A stretch of 64,000 nt of DNA from JAAFHB01 sp038236995 (GCA_038236995.1 JBBRZE010000008.1:28955-92954); one strand, 5' to 3'; counted from the stretch's first letter, positions 34,413-44,051 are shown. The notes: generated by a model not told the origin, from the sequence alone. Numbers and translations are program-made.

Positions 34413-37189
34413 TTAGTTTTCGATGTAAACTGATAGCTTCCAGAATGCACTTTCAACAAATTGGCGCCGTCTTTGTAGCCCAAATACTCGATATCATTTA
34501 GCTTTTTAAGCGGCAAACCGCCTTCTGTCACTTCATCATTTTCACTCCCAGGGACGAAAACCATGGCAGTTGTATTAAATGGCACTTCAATATTTAAAGT
34601 GAAAAGTCCAGGTTGCCGCTCCCATTCTGACGAAACCTTTCCTCTCATTGTTTCAATTTGTCCCTTTCCATGCCTGAGACTGTCAAGTAATAACGGCTTG
34701 ACCATAAATGAACTGAAGGCAGGATTCTTTTCATCCAACTGAATACCTGCTATGTATTTATAAAACCAGGCATCAATGCTTCCCATCATCACATGATTTT
34801 TCGATTGCTTCAAGGTCCAGAATTCGCACATAGTGGTATATTTGCTCATCATATCATTCCAGCTTGGAGAACTCTTTTGGTTAATGATCTGCCATGCAAT
34901 ATCACCTCTCCCCTGTTGTGCAAGCGCTTCGGGCATATATTTGGTGCCAAGCACCCCAGTTGTCAGATGAGTTGAATTGTTGACCACAATATCCTTTACC
35001 AGATTACCCAATACCTTTTGCTTTATCTTATCCGGAACAATTCCGAGGTAAAGCGGAAATGAATTAGCCATTTGGCTACCATCGTTGTAATTGTCGGTTT
35101 CTATATTAAGGTAGGTTTTGTTATACATTTCACGAATGTCGGTTGATAGCTTTCTGAAATACTCCTGATCCGCATTGTTCCCAAGTACGAACGCTACATC
35201 AGTCATTATTTTGGCATTCAGATAATAAAATGCTGTAGAAACTGACTCTGGCTGACCTTCTTTCCAACCTTTTACCATGCTTCCCCAGTCGCCAATCCAT
35301 CCCAAAGGAAGGATCAAATCTTTCGAAATACGATCAAGGAAATTCATATAGCGCTTCATGGCAGGATAATGACGCTGCAAAATACGCTTGTCCCCATAAT
35401 TGGAATAATATTGCCAGAGCATGGCAAGATAGGTACTGCTCCATTCGATTCCATCATCTTTAATGTAAGGCCGCGGCGAAATAATGGGAATATCACCTGT
35501 TTTTTCATCTTGATTGTCCCTGATCCCTTCGAACCAATTCTCGTAAAACAAGGCCATATCGAAGTTAAACATCGCTTCTTCGGCCGTCACCTGGGCATCG
35601 CCCAGCCAGCCCAGACGTTCATCGCGTTGCGGACAATCCATCGGATAACCCAACATGTTACTTTTTTGAGACCAAACCGCAGCTTTATGCATCTTATTTA
35701 CAAGTGGATTGTCACATTCAAAAGTGCCGGTTTGAGCATTAGCAGAATAAACTGCATGACCTTCGATATCCAGAATATTGAGCGGTCCGTTCTGAGCTGT
35801 TATTTCCACATATTTAAATCCGAAATATGAAAAATGTGTTTCATAAGTTTCAACACCCTTGCCTGTCATGATGTATTCGGCAGTTGCATTGGCATGCTCG
35901 TTGCTCGTAACATCAATTGTACCGTCAGTAATGAGATCTTCTGCAAACCGGATTTTCAGAATCGTATTCTTCTCCCCTTTGGCTTTTATTCGCACCCAAC
36001 CCGAAAAATTCTGCCCCATATCGTACACTTTCATACCCACCTTAGGAACTTTAACATCCTTTGGCTTAAAGATTTCGTTCACCTTTATTGCCGGCATCCT
36101 ATGGGAAACCAGACGGGCTTTGGGTTTTTCGAATACAGTGACTGGTTGCCATGCCGAATCGTCATAACCAGGCCTGGTCCAACCCTCATGATCCAAATTC
36201 GCATTATATAACTCACCATCGTACACGCAATTGTAAGTTACCGGACCCGATGCCCATGACCAATTCTTATCTGAATTTATAAGTTGAACAGTTCCATCGG
36301 CATAGGTTACATGGATTTGTGCGATTGCTTTTTTACTTCCGAACCACTGCATCCGGTAATCGTTCCACCACTTTTTATAAGGATTGTACCAGCCATTACC
36401 AAGGTGAATCCCGAAGACATTCATCCCTGGTTTCAGCAGATTCGTAACATCATAAGTGTCGTAAAGAATCGTTTTATGATAGGGTGTTTTGGCCGGAGCC
36501 AGAACATGGTCACCCACGCGTGCTCCATTGATAAAAAATTCATAGAACCCAAGTCCGGTAATGTATGCTTTGGCCGATTTAATCTTCTTATTTAATTGAA
36601 CTTCATTCCGTAATAACAATGAATTTCCATCATGACCGATTGAATCATTTCCATTAAACTGTTCCTTTATGTCCTTATAAAAACCCTGGGGTGGCAATAG
36701 CTCTGATTTGGGGCCTTTCCCTATCCAGTTAGCCGTCCATTCATCTCTGGTTAAAAATGCAGTTTCAAATTTTGCAACCGGACTTTCATGAGATTTCCCT
36801 TCGCCGTCCCAGAAAATGACCTTCCAATAATAACGCGTATTTGATTTTAAGTTGTCGCTTCGGTATTCCTGTTGGATGGTTTCGTTGGATTCTATCCTGC
36901 CAGAATCCCATAAATCCGGTTTATACCCGTTTAATTTAGTGGGAGAAGAACTCACTTGTATCCTGAAAGCTGTCTGTACCTGATTCCTTTTTTCAGTTGA
37001 GATAATCCACGAAAACCGGGGATGCATTTCATCGATGTTAATTGGGTTTTCAGCATATTCGACAAGCAATTTTTCGAATTTATATGGTGAATCGCGATTT
37101 GCCGGGATACCATATAGATTGAAACATCCAAATACTGTAAGGACACTAAAAAATGCCATTTTAGCTTTGGATAAGAGACATACACTCAT
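34409..37189 (-). CDS. GH78 alpha-L-rhamnosidase, exported
   Basis: About 926 residues from the ATG at 37189 (an in-frame TTG at 37195 would add two). The N-terminus has a hydrophobic segment (AFFSVLTVFGCFNLYG), so it is exported and could be lipidated. The GH78 layout is complete: LLVEYAENPINIDEMHPRFSW, KAYITGLGFYEFFINGARVGD, GIHLGNGWYNP, and the catalytic block DCPQRDERLGWLGDAQ, then a C-terminal beta-sandwich. It removes alpha-L-rhamnose from the non-reducing end of a glycan. The stop codon overlaps the GH92 start by 4 nt. It is the first gene of region B and lies beside a divergent AraC regulator region. Confidence 0.93.
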   Translation of the reverse strand: MSVCLLSKAKMAFFSVLTVFGCFNLYGIPANRDSPYKFEKLLVEYAENPINIDEMHPRFSWIISTEKRNQVQTAFRIQVSSSPTKLNGYKPDLWDSGRIESNETIQQEYRSDNLKSNTRYYWKVIFWDGEGKSHESPVAKFETAFLTRDEWTANWIGKGPKSELLPPQGFYKDIKEQFNGNDSIGHDGNSLLLRNEVQLNKKIKSAKAYITGLGFYEFFINGARVGDHVLAPAKTPYHKTILYDTYDVTNLLKPGMNVFGIHLGNGWYNPYKKWWNDYRMQWFGSKKAIAQIHVTYADGTVQLINSDKNWSWASGPVTYNCVYDGELYNANLDHEGWTRPGYDDSAWQPVTVFEKPKARLVSHRMPAIKVNEIFKPKDVKVPKVGMKVYDMGQNFSGWVRIKAKGEKNTILKIRFAEDLITDGTIDVTSNEHANATAEYIMTGKGVETYETHFSYFGFKYVEITAQNGPLNILDIEGHAVYSANAQTGTFECDNPLVNKMHKAAVWSQKSNMLGYPMDCPQRDERLGWLGDAQVTAEEAMFNFDMALFYENWFEGIRDNQDEKTGDIPIISPRPYIKDDGIEWSSTYLAMLWQYYSNYGDKRILQRHYPAMKRYMNFLDRISKDLILPLGWIGDWGSMVKGWKEGQPESVSTAFYYLNAKIMTDVAFVLGNNADQEYFRKLSTDIREMYNKTYLNIETDNYNDGSQMANSFPLYLGIVPDKIKQKVLGNLVKDIVVNNSTHLTTGVLGTKYMPEALAQQGRGDIAWQIINQKSSPSWNDMMSKYTTMCEFWTLKQSKNHVMMGSIDAWFYKYIAGIQLDEKNPAFSSFMVKPLLLDSLRHGKGQIETMRGKVSSEWERQPGLFTLNIEVPFNTTAMVFVPGSENDEVTEGGLPLKKLNDIEYLGYKDGANLLKVHSGSYQFTSKTK

Positions 37190-37362
37190 ATTCAATATTT
37201 TAGAAATAGTCCTATCAAAGAAACACTAGATAAAGGTATTTTCTGTATCAATTGTTGTCTGAATCCTATACAATATTAACTCTGAGGAAAGCGCTTTTAG
37301 TTAATGTTTTAATGATAATAAAATTCGAAAGATGACCTAAAGAAGACAATTTTAAAACAAGA

Positions 37363-38214
37363 CTATTCAAAATCCTTCCGGTACTCAGAAGGTGTTTTCT
37401 TCATGATGACCTTGAAATAATGGTTAAAATTAGCTAAGTTATTATATCCGCATTCGTAGCAAATCTGAGTTATCTGTTTGTCAGTTTCGGCCAATAGCTT
37501 TGCAGCAATTCCTATCCGAACAATTTTAACATAGTCCATAAAAGTTTGGTTTGTCTTCTTTTTGAAATACCTGCAAAACGAACCAGGCTCCATAAAGACA
37601 AGTGAAGAAGCTTCTTTTAATTTAATGCCGGTCTGAATATTTTTGAAAACGTACTCATAGATTTTATGAATCTGAACATGGTCTTTATCGTAGGAATTTG
37701 GAAGCGAAGAAGGAAGCGCCAAATCTTCACGTTCTTCAATCTGAAGCAAAAGATTAAAAACTTTCAGCAATTCAATGTAGCGTTCGAGTCCCTTTAATGT
37801 AACCAACCGTTTAAGCACGATGCCAACTTTCTCCGTTTTCTTTCCCCTGAACCATATGCCATTCCCAGCGTTTTTAAGAAGGGTTACAACATCCTCTAAT
37901 TCAGGAATATTAAAAAAGTCAGAACTAATGATATTCTCGTAGAAATGTGTCACAATACATCCGGGAGCATTATCCTCTCCAGAATCCAGAACATCCCAGC
38001 AATGGGGAATATTGGGACCCAGAAGTACGAGATCTCCTTCCGTATAGCTGGAAATACTATTACCAATAATCCTTTTCCCCGAACCTGATATGATATAATT
38101 CAATTCAAAATTCTTATGTGAATGGATCTTGTGAGAATTTGGAGCCATCTGCATTTTTCGCGTAATAAACGAATGCTTATGCGGTACAAAAATCTTTTCG
38201 TAGATTATTTCCAT
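37363..38214 (-). CDS. AraC-family transcriptional regulator with an N-terminal cupin
   Basis: 283 residues from the ATG at 38214; the longest frame begins with a TTG at 38280 and its first 22 residues look untranslated. The N-terminal part is a cupin-like ligand-binding domain (HKIHSHKNFELNYIISG, EGDLVLLGPNIPHCWDV). The C-terminal 100 residues are an AraC HTH pair: IKLKEASSLVFMEPGSFCRY and QITQICYECGYNNLANFNHY, ending TPSEYRKDFE. It lies just upstream of, and divergent from, the first aldolase gene (38421), and a repeated 26-bp element occupies the gap. A natural guess is that it controls the region C operon, region B, or both, in response to a sugar. Confidence 0.88.
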   Translation of the reverse strand: MEIIYEKIFVPHKHSFITRKMQMAPNSHKIHSHKNFELNYIISGSGKRIIGNSISSYTEGDLVLLGPNIPHCWDVLDSGEDNAPGCIVTHFYENIISSDFFNIPELEDVVTLLKNAGNGIWFRGKKTEKVGIVLKRLVTLKGLERYIELLKVFNLLLQIEEREDLALPSSLPNSYDKDHVQIHKIYEYVFKNIQTGIKLKEASSLVFMEPGSFCRYFKKKTNQTFMDYVKIVRIGIAAKLLAETDKQITQICYECGYNNLANFNHYFKVIMKKTPSEYRKDFE

Positions 38215-38268
38215 GTTGGTCTTTTTTAACCGTAAAGGACAAATATAAAGGAATATTCGTAAATACCG

Positions 38269-38294
38269 GTTAAAAAACAATGCAAACAGAACAA
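38269..38294 (+). repeat. 26-bp direct repeat, copy 1 (upstream of the first aldolase gene)
   Basis: GTTAAAAAACAATGCAAACA plus GAACAA is identical to 39554-39579. It lies 152 bp before the start of the first aldolase gene, in the divergent gap with the AraC regulator. Conservation of an otherwise AT-rich spacer suggests an operator or promoter copied together with the gene. Confidence 0.7.
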
Positions 38295-38420
38295 TATTAT
38301 AGAAGGATTACAGAACCTGATCGCATTACTTTGTGATAAAGATTTTAACGTATAAAAGGATCTAACATTTGCTGTCATATCACTGGTTACATTTAAGAAT
38401 ATACAAATATTTAAAATAGT

Positions 38421-39323
38421 ATGAAATTACCATTAAAAGGAATTATCCCACCGGTTATTACACCTCTAATTAATAATACAACCATTGATGTTCAAGGACT
38501 TGAAAATCTGGTTGAGCATTTAATTGTTGGTGGGGTGCATGGAATATTTATTTTAGGAACCACCGGCGAAGCGCCAAGTCTTAGCCATCGGCTCCGTGAA
38601 GAATTTATCAAACGGACTTGTGAACTGGTGAATCACAGAATTCCCGTGTTGGTTGGAATTACGGATACTTCTTTCGAAAGTTCGGTGGAAATCGCAGAAT
38701 TTTCGCAAAAAGTTGGTGCCGATGCAGTGGTTGTCGCACCGCCTTATTACATTCCGATTTCGCAAGCCGAAATGATGGACTACCTCGAAAATCTTGTCCC
38801 CAGATTACCTCTGCCTCTGATGCTTTATAACATGCCGAGTTACACAAAACTGCATTTGACTATAAAAACGGTCATAGCAGCAAAAGAGCTAGGGGCGATC
38901 GGAATTAAAGACAGTTCCGGAGATATGCTTTACCTGTTCTCGCTTATCGAAGAATTTAAGAATTCACCTGATTTCTCCATCATCACTGGAACAGAATTGT
39001 TTATACCAGAAACAATTATGCAAGGCGGACATGGAGCAATTGCAGGAGGTGCCAATATGTTTCCTAAATTATTTGTCGATTTATATGACGCATCAGTTGC
39101 CCGAGATTTTGATAAAATAGCTGTTCTGCGTGATAAAGTGATGAAATTATACAATACTATTTATAGTGTTGGCAAGTCGACATCCCGCTATATAAAGGGA
39201 ACTAAATGTTCCTTATCTGCGCTGGGAATTTGTAATGACTATGTAGCTTTTCCGCTTCGTAAATTTGAAGGTGAAGACAGACAAAAAATTGAGCAATACA
39301 TTTCAGAAATGAAAGACTATTGA
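38421..39323 (+). CDS. N-acetylneuraminate lyase / dihydrodipicolinate synthase family aldolase, copy 1
   Basis: A 300-residue cytoplasmic class I aldolase. The Schiff-base Lys is K163 in AIGIKDSSGD and the catalytic Tyr is Y136 in MLYNMPSYT. GTTGE (46-50) binds the pyruvate carboxylate. Family members split or form 2-keto-3-deoxy acids with pyruvate: sialic acid, dihydrodipicolinate, keto-deoxy-gluconate and others. Because it heads a catabolic operon with sialidase-like proteins and NagB, an N-acetylneuraminate-lyase-like role is more likely than lysine synthesis. A near copy follows at 39703, with about four in five residues the same. Substrate remains inferred. Confidence 0.85.
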   Translation: MKLPLKGIIPPVITPLINNTTIDVQGLENLVEHLIVGGVHGIFILGTTGEAPSLSHRLREEFIKRTCELVNHRIPVLVGITDTSFESSVEIAEFSQKVGADAVVVAPPYYIPISQAEMMDYLENLVPRLPLPLMLYNMPSYTKLHLTIKTVIAAKELGAIGIKDSSGDMLYLFSLIEEFKNSPDFSIITGTELFIPETIMQGGHGAIAGGANMFPKLFVDLYDASVARDFDKIAVLRDKVMKLYNTIYSVGKSTSRYIKGTKCSLSALGICNDYVAFPLRKFEGEDRQKIEQYISEMKDY

Positions 39324-39343
39324 GGATATAAACCTGATTCTGA

Positions 39344-39381
39344 TTGGATTGTGTGCTTTCGACCGGAAACGCACAATCCAA
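39344..39381 (+). terminator. Hairpin after the first aldolase gene
   Basis: TTGGATTGTG and CACAATCCAA pair perfectly around an 18-nt loop, 20 bp after the stop. TTTACTATAATTTG follows, a weak U-run. It probably limits read-through from copy 1 into copy 2, so copy 2 may rely on its own promoter. Confidence 0.5.
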
Positions 39382-39553
39382 TTTACTATAATTTGCTTAC
39401 CTCCTCACCATACGAAGTTTAAGGGGAGGTATCCAAAATACTTCCACGGATTTTCCAAATGAATTAATCACTTACTGGTTATTTGAAAATCTATATGTTC
39501 TGACTGCAAATATTTTAACGTATTTTTTAATCTTAAAATGGCCAAGCATATTT

Positions 39554-39579
39554 GTTAAAAAACAATGCAAACAGAACAA
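39554..39579 (+). repeat. 26-bp direct repeat, copy 2 (upstream of the second aldolase gene)
   Basis: Identical to 38269-38294 and placed 149 bp before the ATG of the second aldolase, almost the same distance as copy 1. Sequence just downstream also shows partial likeness (GAACCTATTACTTTA against AACCTGATCGCATTACTTTG). Confidence 0.7.
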
Positions 39580-39702
39580 GATTGTTGGAGTAAAACAAAA
39601 CTTGAACCTATTACTTTAGACTAGCATTTAAACCTTAAAAAAAATAAATCATAATAGGATGGGAAACCCTGAAGTTAACAAAACTTAACACATTTGCTGA
39701 TT

Positions 39703-40611
39703 ATGAAATTACCATTAAAAGGAGTTATTCCTCCCGTTGTTACACCACTTCTTGACAACAATACACTTGACATAAAAGGACTTGAAAATCTGGTTGAACA
39801 TTTAGTTTCCGGTGGAGTTCATGGTTTATTTATTCTAGGAACAACCGGAGAAGCAACAAGTCTTAGCAATGAACTACGCAAGGAATTTATAAAAAGGACT
39901 TGTGATCTGGTAAATCATAGAATTCCGGTAATGGTTGGAATTACAGATACTTCTTTTAATGGATCGCTCGAAATTGCTGAATTTTCGCAAAATGCTGGTG
40001 CAGATGCAGTTGTTGTGGCTCCTCCTTATTATATACCGATTTCACAGACCGAAATGATGGATTACCTCGAAAACCTGATTCCAAGACTGCCTTTACCAAT
40101 ATTGTTATATAACATTCCGAGCTATACAAAACTACATTTGTCGGTAAAAACTGTAAAAGCGGCAAAGGAGTTGGGAGCTATCGGAATTAAAGACAGTTCA
40201 GGAGATATGCTCTATCTGTTCACATTGATCGATGAATTTAAAAACTCTCCTGAGTTTTCGATTATCACTGGCACAGAACTATTTATGCCTGAGACAATTT
40301 TACAAGGAGGACATGGGGCAATAGGTGGAGGCGCCAATATGTATCCAAGATTATTTGTCGATTTATATGAGGCTTCAGTAGCCCGCGATTTTGAGCGGAT
40401 AACTTTTCTACGCGAAAAAGTAATGAGACTTTACAATACAATTTACAGCGTAGGCAAAACGAGCTCCAGGTATACAAAAGGGATTAATTGTGCGCTTTCG
40501 GCCATGGGCATTTGCAACGATTATGTAGCTTTCCCGCTTCGTAGATTCGAAGGTGAGGACAAGAAAAAAATAGAGCAATATATATTGGAATTCAATGGCG
40601 TTATGAACTGA
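39703..40611 (+). CDS. N-acetylneuraminate lyase / dihydrodipicolinate synthase family aldolase, copy 2
   Basis: 302 residues from the ATG at 39703; an upstream in-frame TTG at 39694 would add three. It is a tandem paralogue of the 38421 gene and keeps the same active site: GTTGE, LLYNIPSYT and GIKDSSGD. Differences are mostly conservative (for example IAGGANMFPKL to IGGGANMYPRL), so both copies should be active. The duplication includes the upstream region. Keeping two copies may mean different substrates, expression timing, or dosage. The next gene follows after 85 bp and is probably co-transcribed. Confidence 0.85.
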   Translation: MKLPLKGVIPPVVTPLLDNNTLDIKGLENLVEHLVSGGVHGLFILGTTGEATSLSNELRKEFIKRTCDLVNHRIPVMVGITDTSFNGSLEIAEFSQNAGADAVVVAPPYYIPISQTEMMDYLENLIPRLPLPILLYNIPSYTKLHLSVKTVKAAKELGAIGIKDSSGDMLYLFTLIDEFKNSPEFSIITGTELFMPETILQGGHGAIGGGANMYPRLFVDLYEASVARDFERITFLREKVMRLYNTIYSVGKTSSRYTKGINCALSAMGICNDYVAFPLRRFEGEDKKKIEQYILEFNGVMN

Positions 40612-40696
40612 CCATTTGATTTTTCTTAATTTTTATATCTACCTTGTCGGACCAATACCGACAAAACTGATTTCTAAAGAACTTAAACAAAACAAT

Positions 40697-41767
40697 ATGA
40701 AGAACCTTAAAATTCTCATTCTGGTGTTGATTCTATCAAAAACTGTTCTTGCCGGCGATCCATTTAAAGGATCAACCGCTGTTGTTAAATCCGGGTATAT
40801 TTACCAGCATCAGGATGTTTCATTCCCAAGTTGCCATGCATCAACCATTACCGAAACTACGGAAGGATTGATTGCCGCATGGTTTGGAGGAACTGAAGAA
40901 AGAGACCCTGATGTTTGTATCTACGCATCGTCCAACATAAATGGAACCTGGAATAAACCAGTAATGGTTGCTGATGGGATCCAGAATGGAAAAAGATATC
41001 CTTGCTGGAACCCGGTACTATTCACAAAAGATAACGGAGAAATTGTACTTTATTATAAAGTGGGACCGGATCCGCGAAGTTGGTGGGGTCTATACAAAAC
41101 ATCGAAAGACAACGGGAAAACATGGTCTGTTGCAACCCAAATTCCAAATAATCTGCTTGGTCCGATTAAAAATAAGCCGATAAGGTTGCCAAACGGGAAA
41201 ATATTGTATCCTACCAGTTTTGAGACACCGAAAGAATGGAATATCTACCTTGAAGCATCAGACCAAAATTTAAAAAACTGGCATAAAATCACAATTGACA
41301 ACAATAAATTAAGTTCCATCCAGCCCACTATTTTAACTTATAAGAATGGTACTTTGCAATTACTTTGTCGAAGTAAAAACAAGAATATCAACGAATCATG
41401 GTCGAAAGATGGCGGTCAGACGTGGTCCGCTCTGACACCAACACAACTGCCCAATAACAATTCTGGAATTGATGCTGTCACACTTGCAGATGGACGACAA
41501 ATACTTATTTTTAATCCCATTGTTAAAGGAAGAAATGAGTTAGCTGTAGCCGTTTCAGACGATGGGATCAACTGGAATGCAGCTGCATTGCTGGAAAACG
41601 ACCCTGATTCCAATGCGGAATTCTCCTACCCGGCTGCAATTCAATCGAAGGACGGTCTAATTCATTTTACCTATACCTGGAACCGTAAATTAATCAAACA
41701 TGTGGTTATAGATCCTTCAAACCTGAAAACCAAACCGATATTGAATGGCACCTGGCCAGAGGAATAA
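40697..41767 (+). CDS. Exported BNR-repeat sialidase-like protein, copy A
   Basis: 356 residues from the ATG at 40697, which starts a proper signal peptide (NLKILILVLILSKTVLAGD). The longer frame opens at a non-standard ATT and was rejected. The body is a six-bladed-propeller-type fold with Asp-box-like repeats: SKDNGKTWSVATQ, SKDGGQTWSALTP, SDDGINWNAAAL. VSFPSCHASTITETTEGLIAAWFGG is typical of the BNR_2 sialidase/neuraminidase-like family. True sialidases need an Arg triad, Tyr and Glu, which I cannot assign with confidence. It may cleave sialic or another acidic sugar in the periplasm and feed the lyase. A second member follows directly. Confidence 0.75.
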   Translation: MKNLKILILVLILSKTVLAGDPFKGSTAVVKSGYIYQHQDVSFPSCHASTITETTEGLIAAWFGGTEERDPDVCIYASSNINGTWNKPVMVADGIQNGKRYPCWNPVLFTKDNGEIVLYYKVGPDPRSWWGLYKTSKDNGKTWSVATQIPNNLLGPIKNKPIRLPNGKILYPTSFETPKEWNIYLEASDQNLKNWHKITIDNNKLSSIQPTILTYKNGTLQLLCRSKNKNINESWSKDGGQTWSALTPTQLPNNNSGIDAVTLADGRQILIFNPIVKGRNELAVAVSDDGINWNAAALLENDPDSNAEFSYPAAIQSKDGLIHFTYTWNRKLIKHVVIDPSNLKTKPILNGTWPEE

Positions 41768-41795
41768 ACACCTTTAAACATCAAAAAATCAGATA

Positions 41796-42989
41796 ATGAG
41801 AATGATCAAGTTATTTTCACTTTTATTTCTGTTTGCTTCATTTAGTGGAATCGCCCAAACAAGGAATGCAAAAAAGGCAATTGTAAGCGAAGAGATCATT
41901 TTCCCGCTCCAGAATGAACATACACATGGGAGCAGCATTGTTATGTTGCCAAATGGCGACCTGCTTGCAGCATGGTTCCAGGGCAGCGGAGAACGCAGCG
42001 CTGATGATGTACGGATCATGGGAGCCAGGTTGAAAAAAGGACTAAAAACATGGACAACACCGTTTTTAATGGCTGATACCAAAGGAATACCCGATTGTAA
42101 TCCGGTACTTTTTCTGAATCGAAAAGGCAAATTATACCTTTTTTGGGTTGCCGTTGTTGCCAACAAATGGGAAGATGCCATTTTAAGGTTCCGAACTACA
42201 ACCATTTATAGTGGGAACGATGCCCCGGTTTGGGAATGGCAGGATAACATCTTCTTAAAACCCGATGACAATTTTGCAAAAGAGGTGGAAAAGCGGTTCA
42301 AAGAAATGCCCGAAAGTCAGGCAGGATGGGCCGGATATGCTCCACCATACGACAACATGATTAAAGAAGCAAGTAAAGATCTGCTAAAGCGAAGCCTTGG
42401 ATGGATGACCCGGATCCACCCGATTACGCTCGAAAGTGGGAGAATTCTTTTGCCGCTTTATTCCGACGGCTTAAACTTTTCGATAGTTGCAATTTCAGAC
42501 GACGAGGGAACAACCTGGAGGCCGGGCCTTCCAATTGTCGGTCGTGGTCCCATTCAACCTGCCCTTGCGGTTAAGAAAAACGGCGATATTGTTGCCTATA
42601 TGCGCGATAGCGGTGATGCACCTGCACGTGTTCATAAAAGCACCTCAACCGATAACGGTGAATCATGGAGTGTTTCCCAAAAGACGGAGATTCCCAATGA
42701 AGCCAGTGTTGAACTTTGTGTTTTGAAAGATGGAAAATGGGTTTTTGTTGGGAATGACATCAATGATGGACGTTATCAATTATCACTTTACCTCTCGGAT
42801 GATGAAGGTTCCACCTGGAAATGGAAGGAATTAATTGAATACGAACCTGATCACAAAGGAAGTTTTTCATATCCCTGTTTGATACAAACCAATGATGGAC
42901 TTTTAAATATTTCTTATTCCTATTCAAAAGGAGAAAAAATGGAATCGATCAAACATGTTGTGATCGATCCAAAAAAGATAGCTCAGTAA
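41796..42989 (+). CDS. Exported BNR-repeat sialidase-like protein, copy B
   Basis: A 397-residue protein with a signal peptide (MIKLFSLLFLFASFSGIAQ). It shares the fold of the preceding gene but is clearly divergent: FPLQNEHTHGSSIVMLPNGDLLAAWFQGSGE opens the domain, and Asp-box-like turns include SDDEGTTWRPGLP, STDNGESWSVSQ and SDDEGSTWKWKEL. Both copies end with a similar block (FSYPCLIQTNDGLLNISYSY here; YSFPAAIQSKDGLIHFTYTW-like in copy A). An insert of about 60 residues (EVEKRFKEMPESQAGWAGYA) separates blades. The pair probably acts on the same exported substrate, one perhaps on a modified form. No direct evidence for sialic acid is visible. Confidence 0.75.
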   Translation: MRMIKLFSLLFLFASFSGIAQTRNAKKAIVSEEIIFPLQNEHTHGSSIVMLPNGDLLAAWFQGSGERSADDVRIMGARLKKGLKTWTTPFLMADTKGIPDCNPVLFLNRKGKLYLFWVAVVANKWEDAILRFRTTTIYSGNDAPVWEWQDNIFLKPDDNFAKEVEKRFKEMPESQAGWAGYAPPYDNMIKEASKDLLKRSLGWMTRIHPITLESGRILLPLYSDGLNFSIVAISDDEGTTWRPGLPIVGRGPIQPALAVKKNGDIVAYMRDSGDAPARVHKSTSTDNGESWSVSQKTEIPNEASVELCVLKDGKWVFVGNDINDGRYQLSLYLSDDEGSTWKWKELIEYEPDHKGSFSYPCLIQTNDGLLNISYSYSKGEKMESIKHVVIDPKKIAQ

Positions 42990-43010
42990 ATAACCACTAA
43001 AAAAAAAGGC

Positions 43011-44051
43011 ATGATATCTGTTAATAAAAAATCACCCGGCATTTCTGAAGACAAGAATCTTTTTAATTTACTGTATTTCAATACTAAATTGAACCATTTT
43101 TTTATTTATCTAATGACGATGTTGGTATTATTTTCAGCTCCAAAAGTTCTAAGTGCACAGAAAACATGGGCTGATAAACTCGGATTTCCAGAAGGGAAAA
43201 AAGTATTGCTCCTTCACATGGACGATGCAGGAATGTGCCCGGAAGCCAATACTGCAGTAGAAAATTACATCGAAAAAGGTCATTTATCATCTGCAGCAGT
43301 GATGATGCCTTGCCTGAATGCCAAGTCAATGATCGAGTGGGCGAACAGCCATCCATCGGCCGACATCGGTGTTCACCTGACTTTAACGAGTGAATGGAAA
43401 AACTATCGATGGGGACCCGTATCCGACCCGAATAAAGTACCCGGTTTAGTTGATACGGATGGAAAATTCTACCACGAAGTTCCTGAAGTGGTTATGCATG
43501 CCTCTGCTAAAGAAGTGGAAACCGAAATCCGTGCTCAAATAGATAAGGCTATCGCACTGGGTCACAGACCGACCCACATTGACACACATATGGGAACACT
43601 TTATGGATCTGCAGAATACGTTAAAATATTTCTGAAAGTTGCTGAGGAATATCATATCCCGGCAAATGTAATCGATCTTTCGGTTCCGGAAGTGGCTGGC
43701 AAATTTAAACAACAGGGATATCCAATTAATGTTGATGTGATCAGAAATGTAGGAGAATACCGTTTACCCAAGTTAGATAATTTCACAAGTGTTCCGGAAG
43801 GATCGACTTACGAAATAAAACGGGCTAATTTTTTCAAAATTGTAAAAGCTCTAAATTCAGGATTAACTGAAATTATTTTTCATCCTGCCACGTTAACCGA
43901 AAATTTAAAAACCATCACTGGCACATGGCAGCAGCGTGTTTGGGAAAGCGAATTATTTGCCGATCCTATGGTTCACCAATTTTTTAAAGATGAGGGTATT
44001 GTCATCACAAATTGGAAAGAGATTATGAAAAGGTTTGAAGGAAAAAAATAA
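43011..44051 (+). CDS. Exported ChbG/YdjC-family carbohydrate deacetylase
   Basis: A 346-residue protein whose hydrophobic segment (FFIYLMTMLVLFSAPKVLSA, about 30-49) acts as signal peptide; a later Met at residue 35 or 37 could be the true start. The metal and catalytic residues of the family are at HMDDAG (D71-D72), IGVHLTLTSEW (H122) and HIDTHMGTLYG (H189, H193). ChbG removes an acetyl group from diacetylchitobiose-type sugars. Here it is exported, unlike E. coli ChbG, so it should act on periplasmic oligosaccharides. The TAA stop overlaps the ATG of the next gene (TAATG), which indicates translational coupling with the membrane acyltransferase. Confidence 0.82.
   Translation: MISVNKKSPGISEDKNLFNLLYFNTKLNHFFIYLMTMLVLFSAPKVLSAQKTWADKLGFPEGKKVLLLHMDDAGMCPEANTAVENYIEKGHLSSAAVMMPCLNAKSMIEWANSHPSADIGVHLTLTSEWKNYRWGPVSDPNKVPGLVDTDGKFYHEVPEVVMHASAKEVETEIRAQIDKAIALGHRPTHIDTHMGTLYGSAEYVKIFLKVAEEYHIPANVIDLSVPEVAGKFKQQGYPINVDVIRNVGEYRLPKLDNFTSVPEGSTYEIKRANFFKIVKALNSGLTEIIFHPATLTENLKTITGTWQQRVWESELFADPMVHQFFKDEGIVITNWKEIMKRFEGKK

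Larger units (their letters stand above)
39324..39702. other. Spacer between the two aldolase genes
   Basis: About 380 AT-rich bases with no ORF. It holds the hairpin at 39344-39381 and the second copy of the 26-bp repeat, and a shared ACATTTGCTG just before the second start (also at 38365-38374). This looks like a duplicated promoter region. Confidence 0.6.

Noticed and set aside
35369..36211. Two open frames of over 120 codons on the plus strand
   Set aside because: Both are antisense to the GH78 gene, which has strong family motifs on the minus strand.
38421..40611. Lysine-biosynthesis dihydrodipicolinate synthase (dapA)
   Set aside because: The two copies sit in a catabolic amino-sugar operon with no lysine genes; the family alone does not decide, so the broader name is used.
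40616..40696. An upstream start for the first sialidase-like gene
   Set aside because: The first codon is ATT and the added residues spoil the signal peptide; ATG 40697 gives a clean one.
40697..42989. Calling the BNR proteins true sialidases (nanH)
   Set aside because: Asp-boxes are clear but the Arg triad, Tyr and Glu of sialidases could not be placed by eye; many BNR proteins have other functions.
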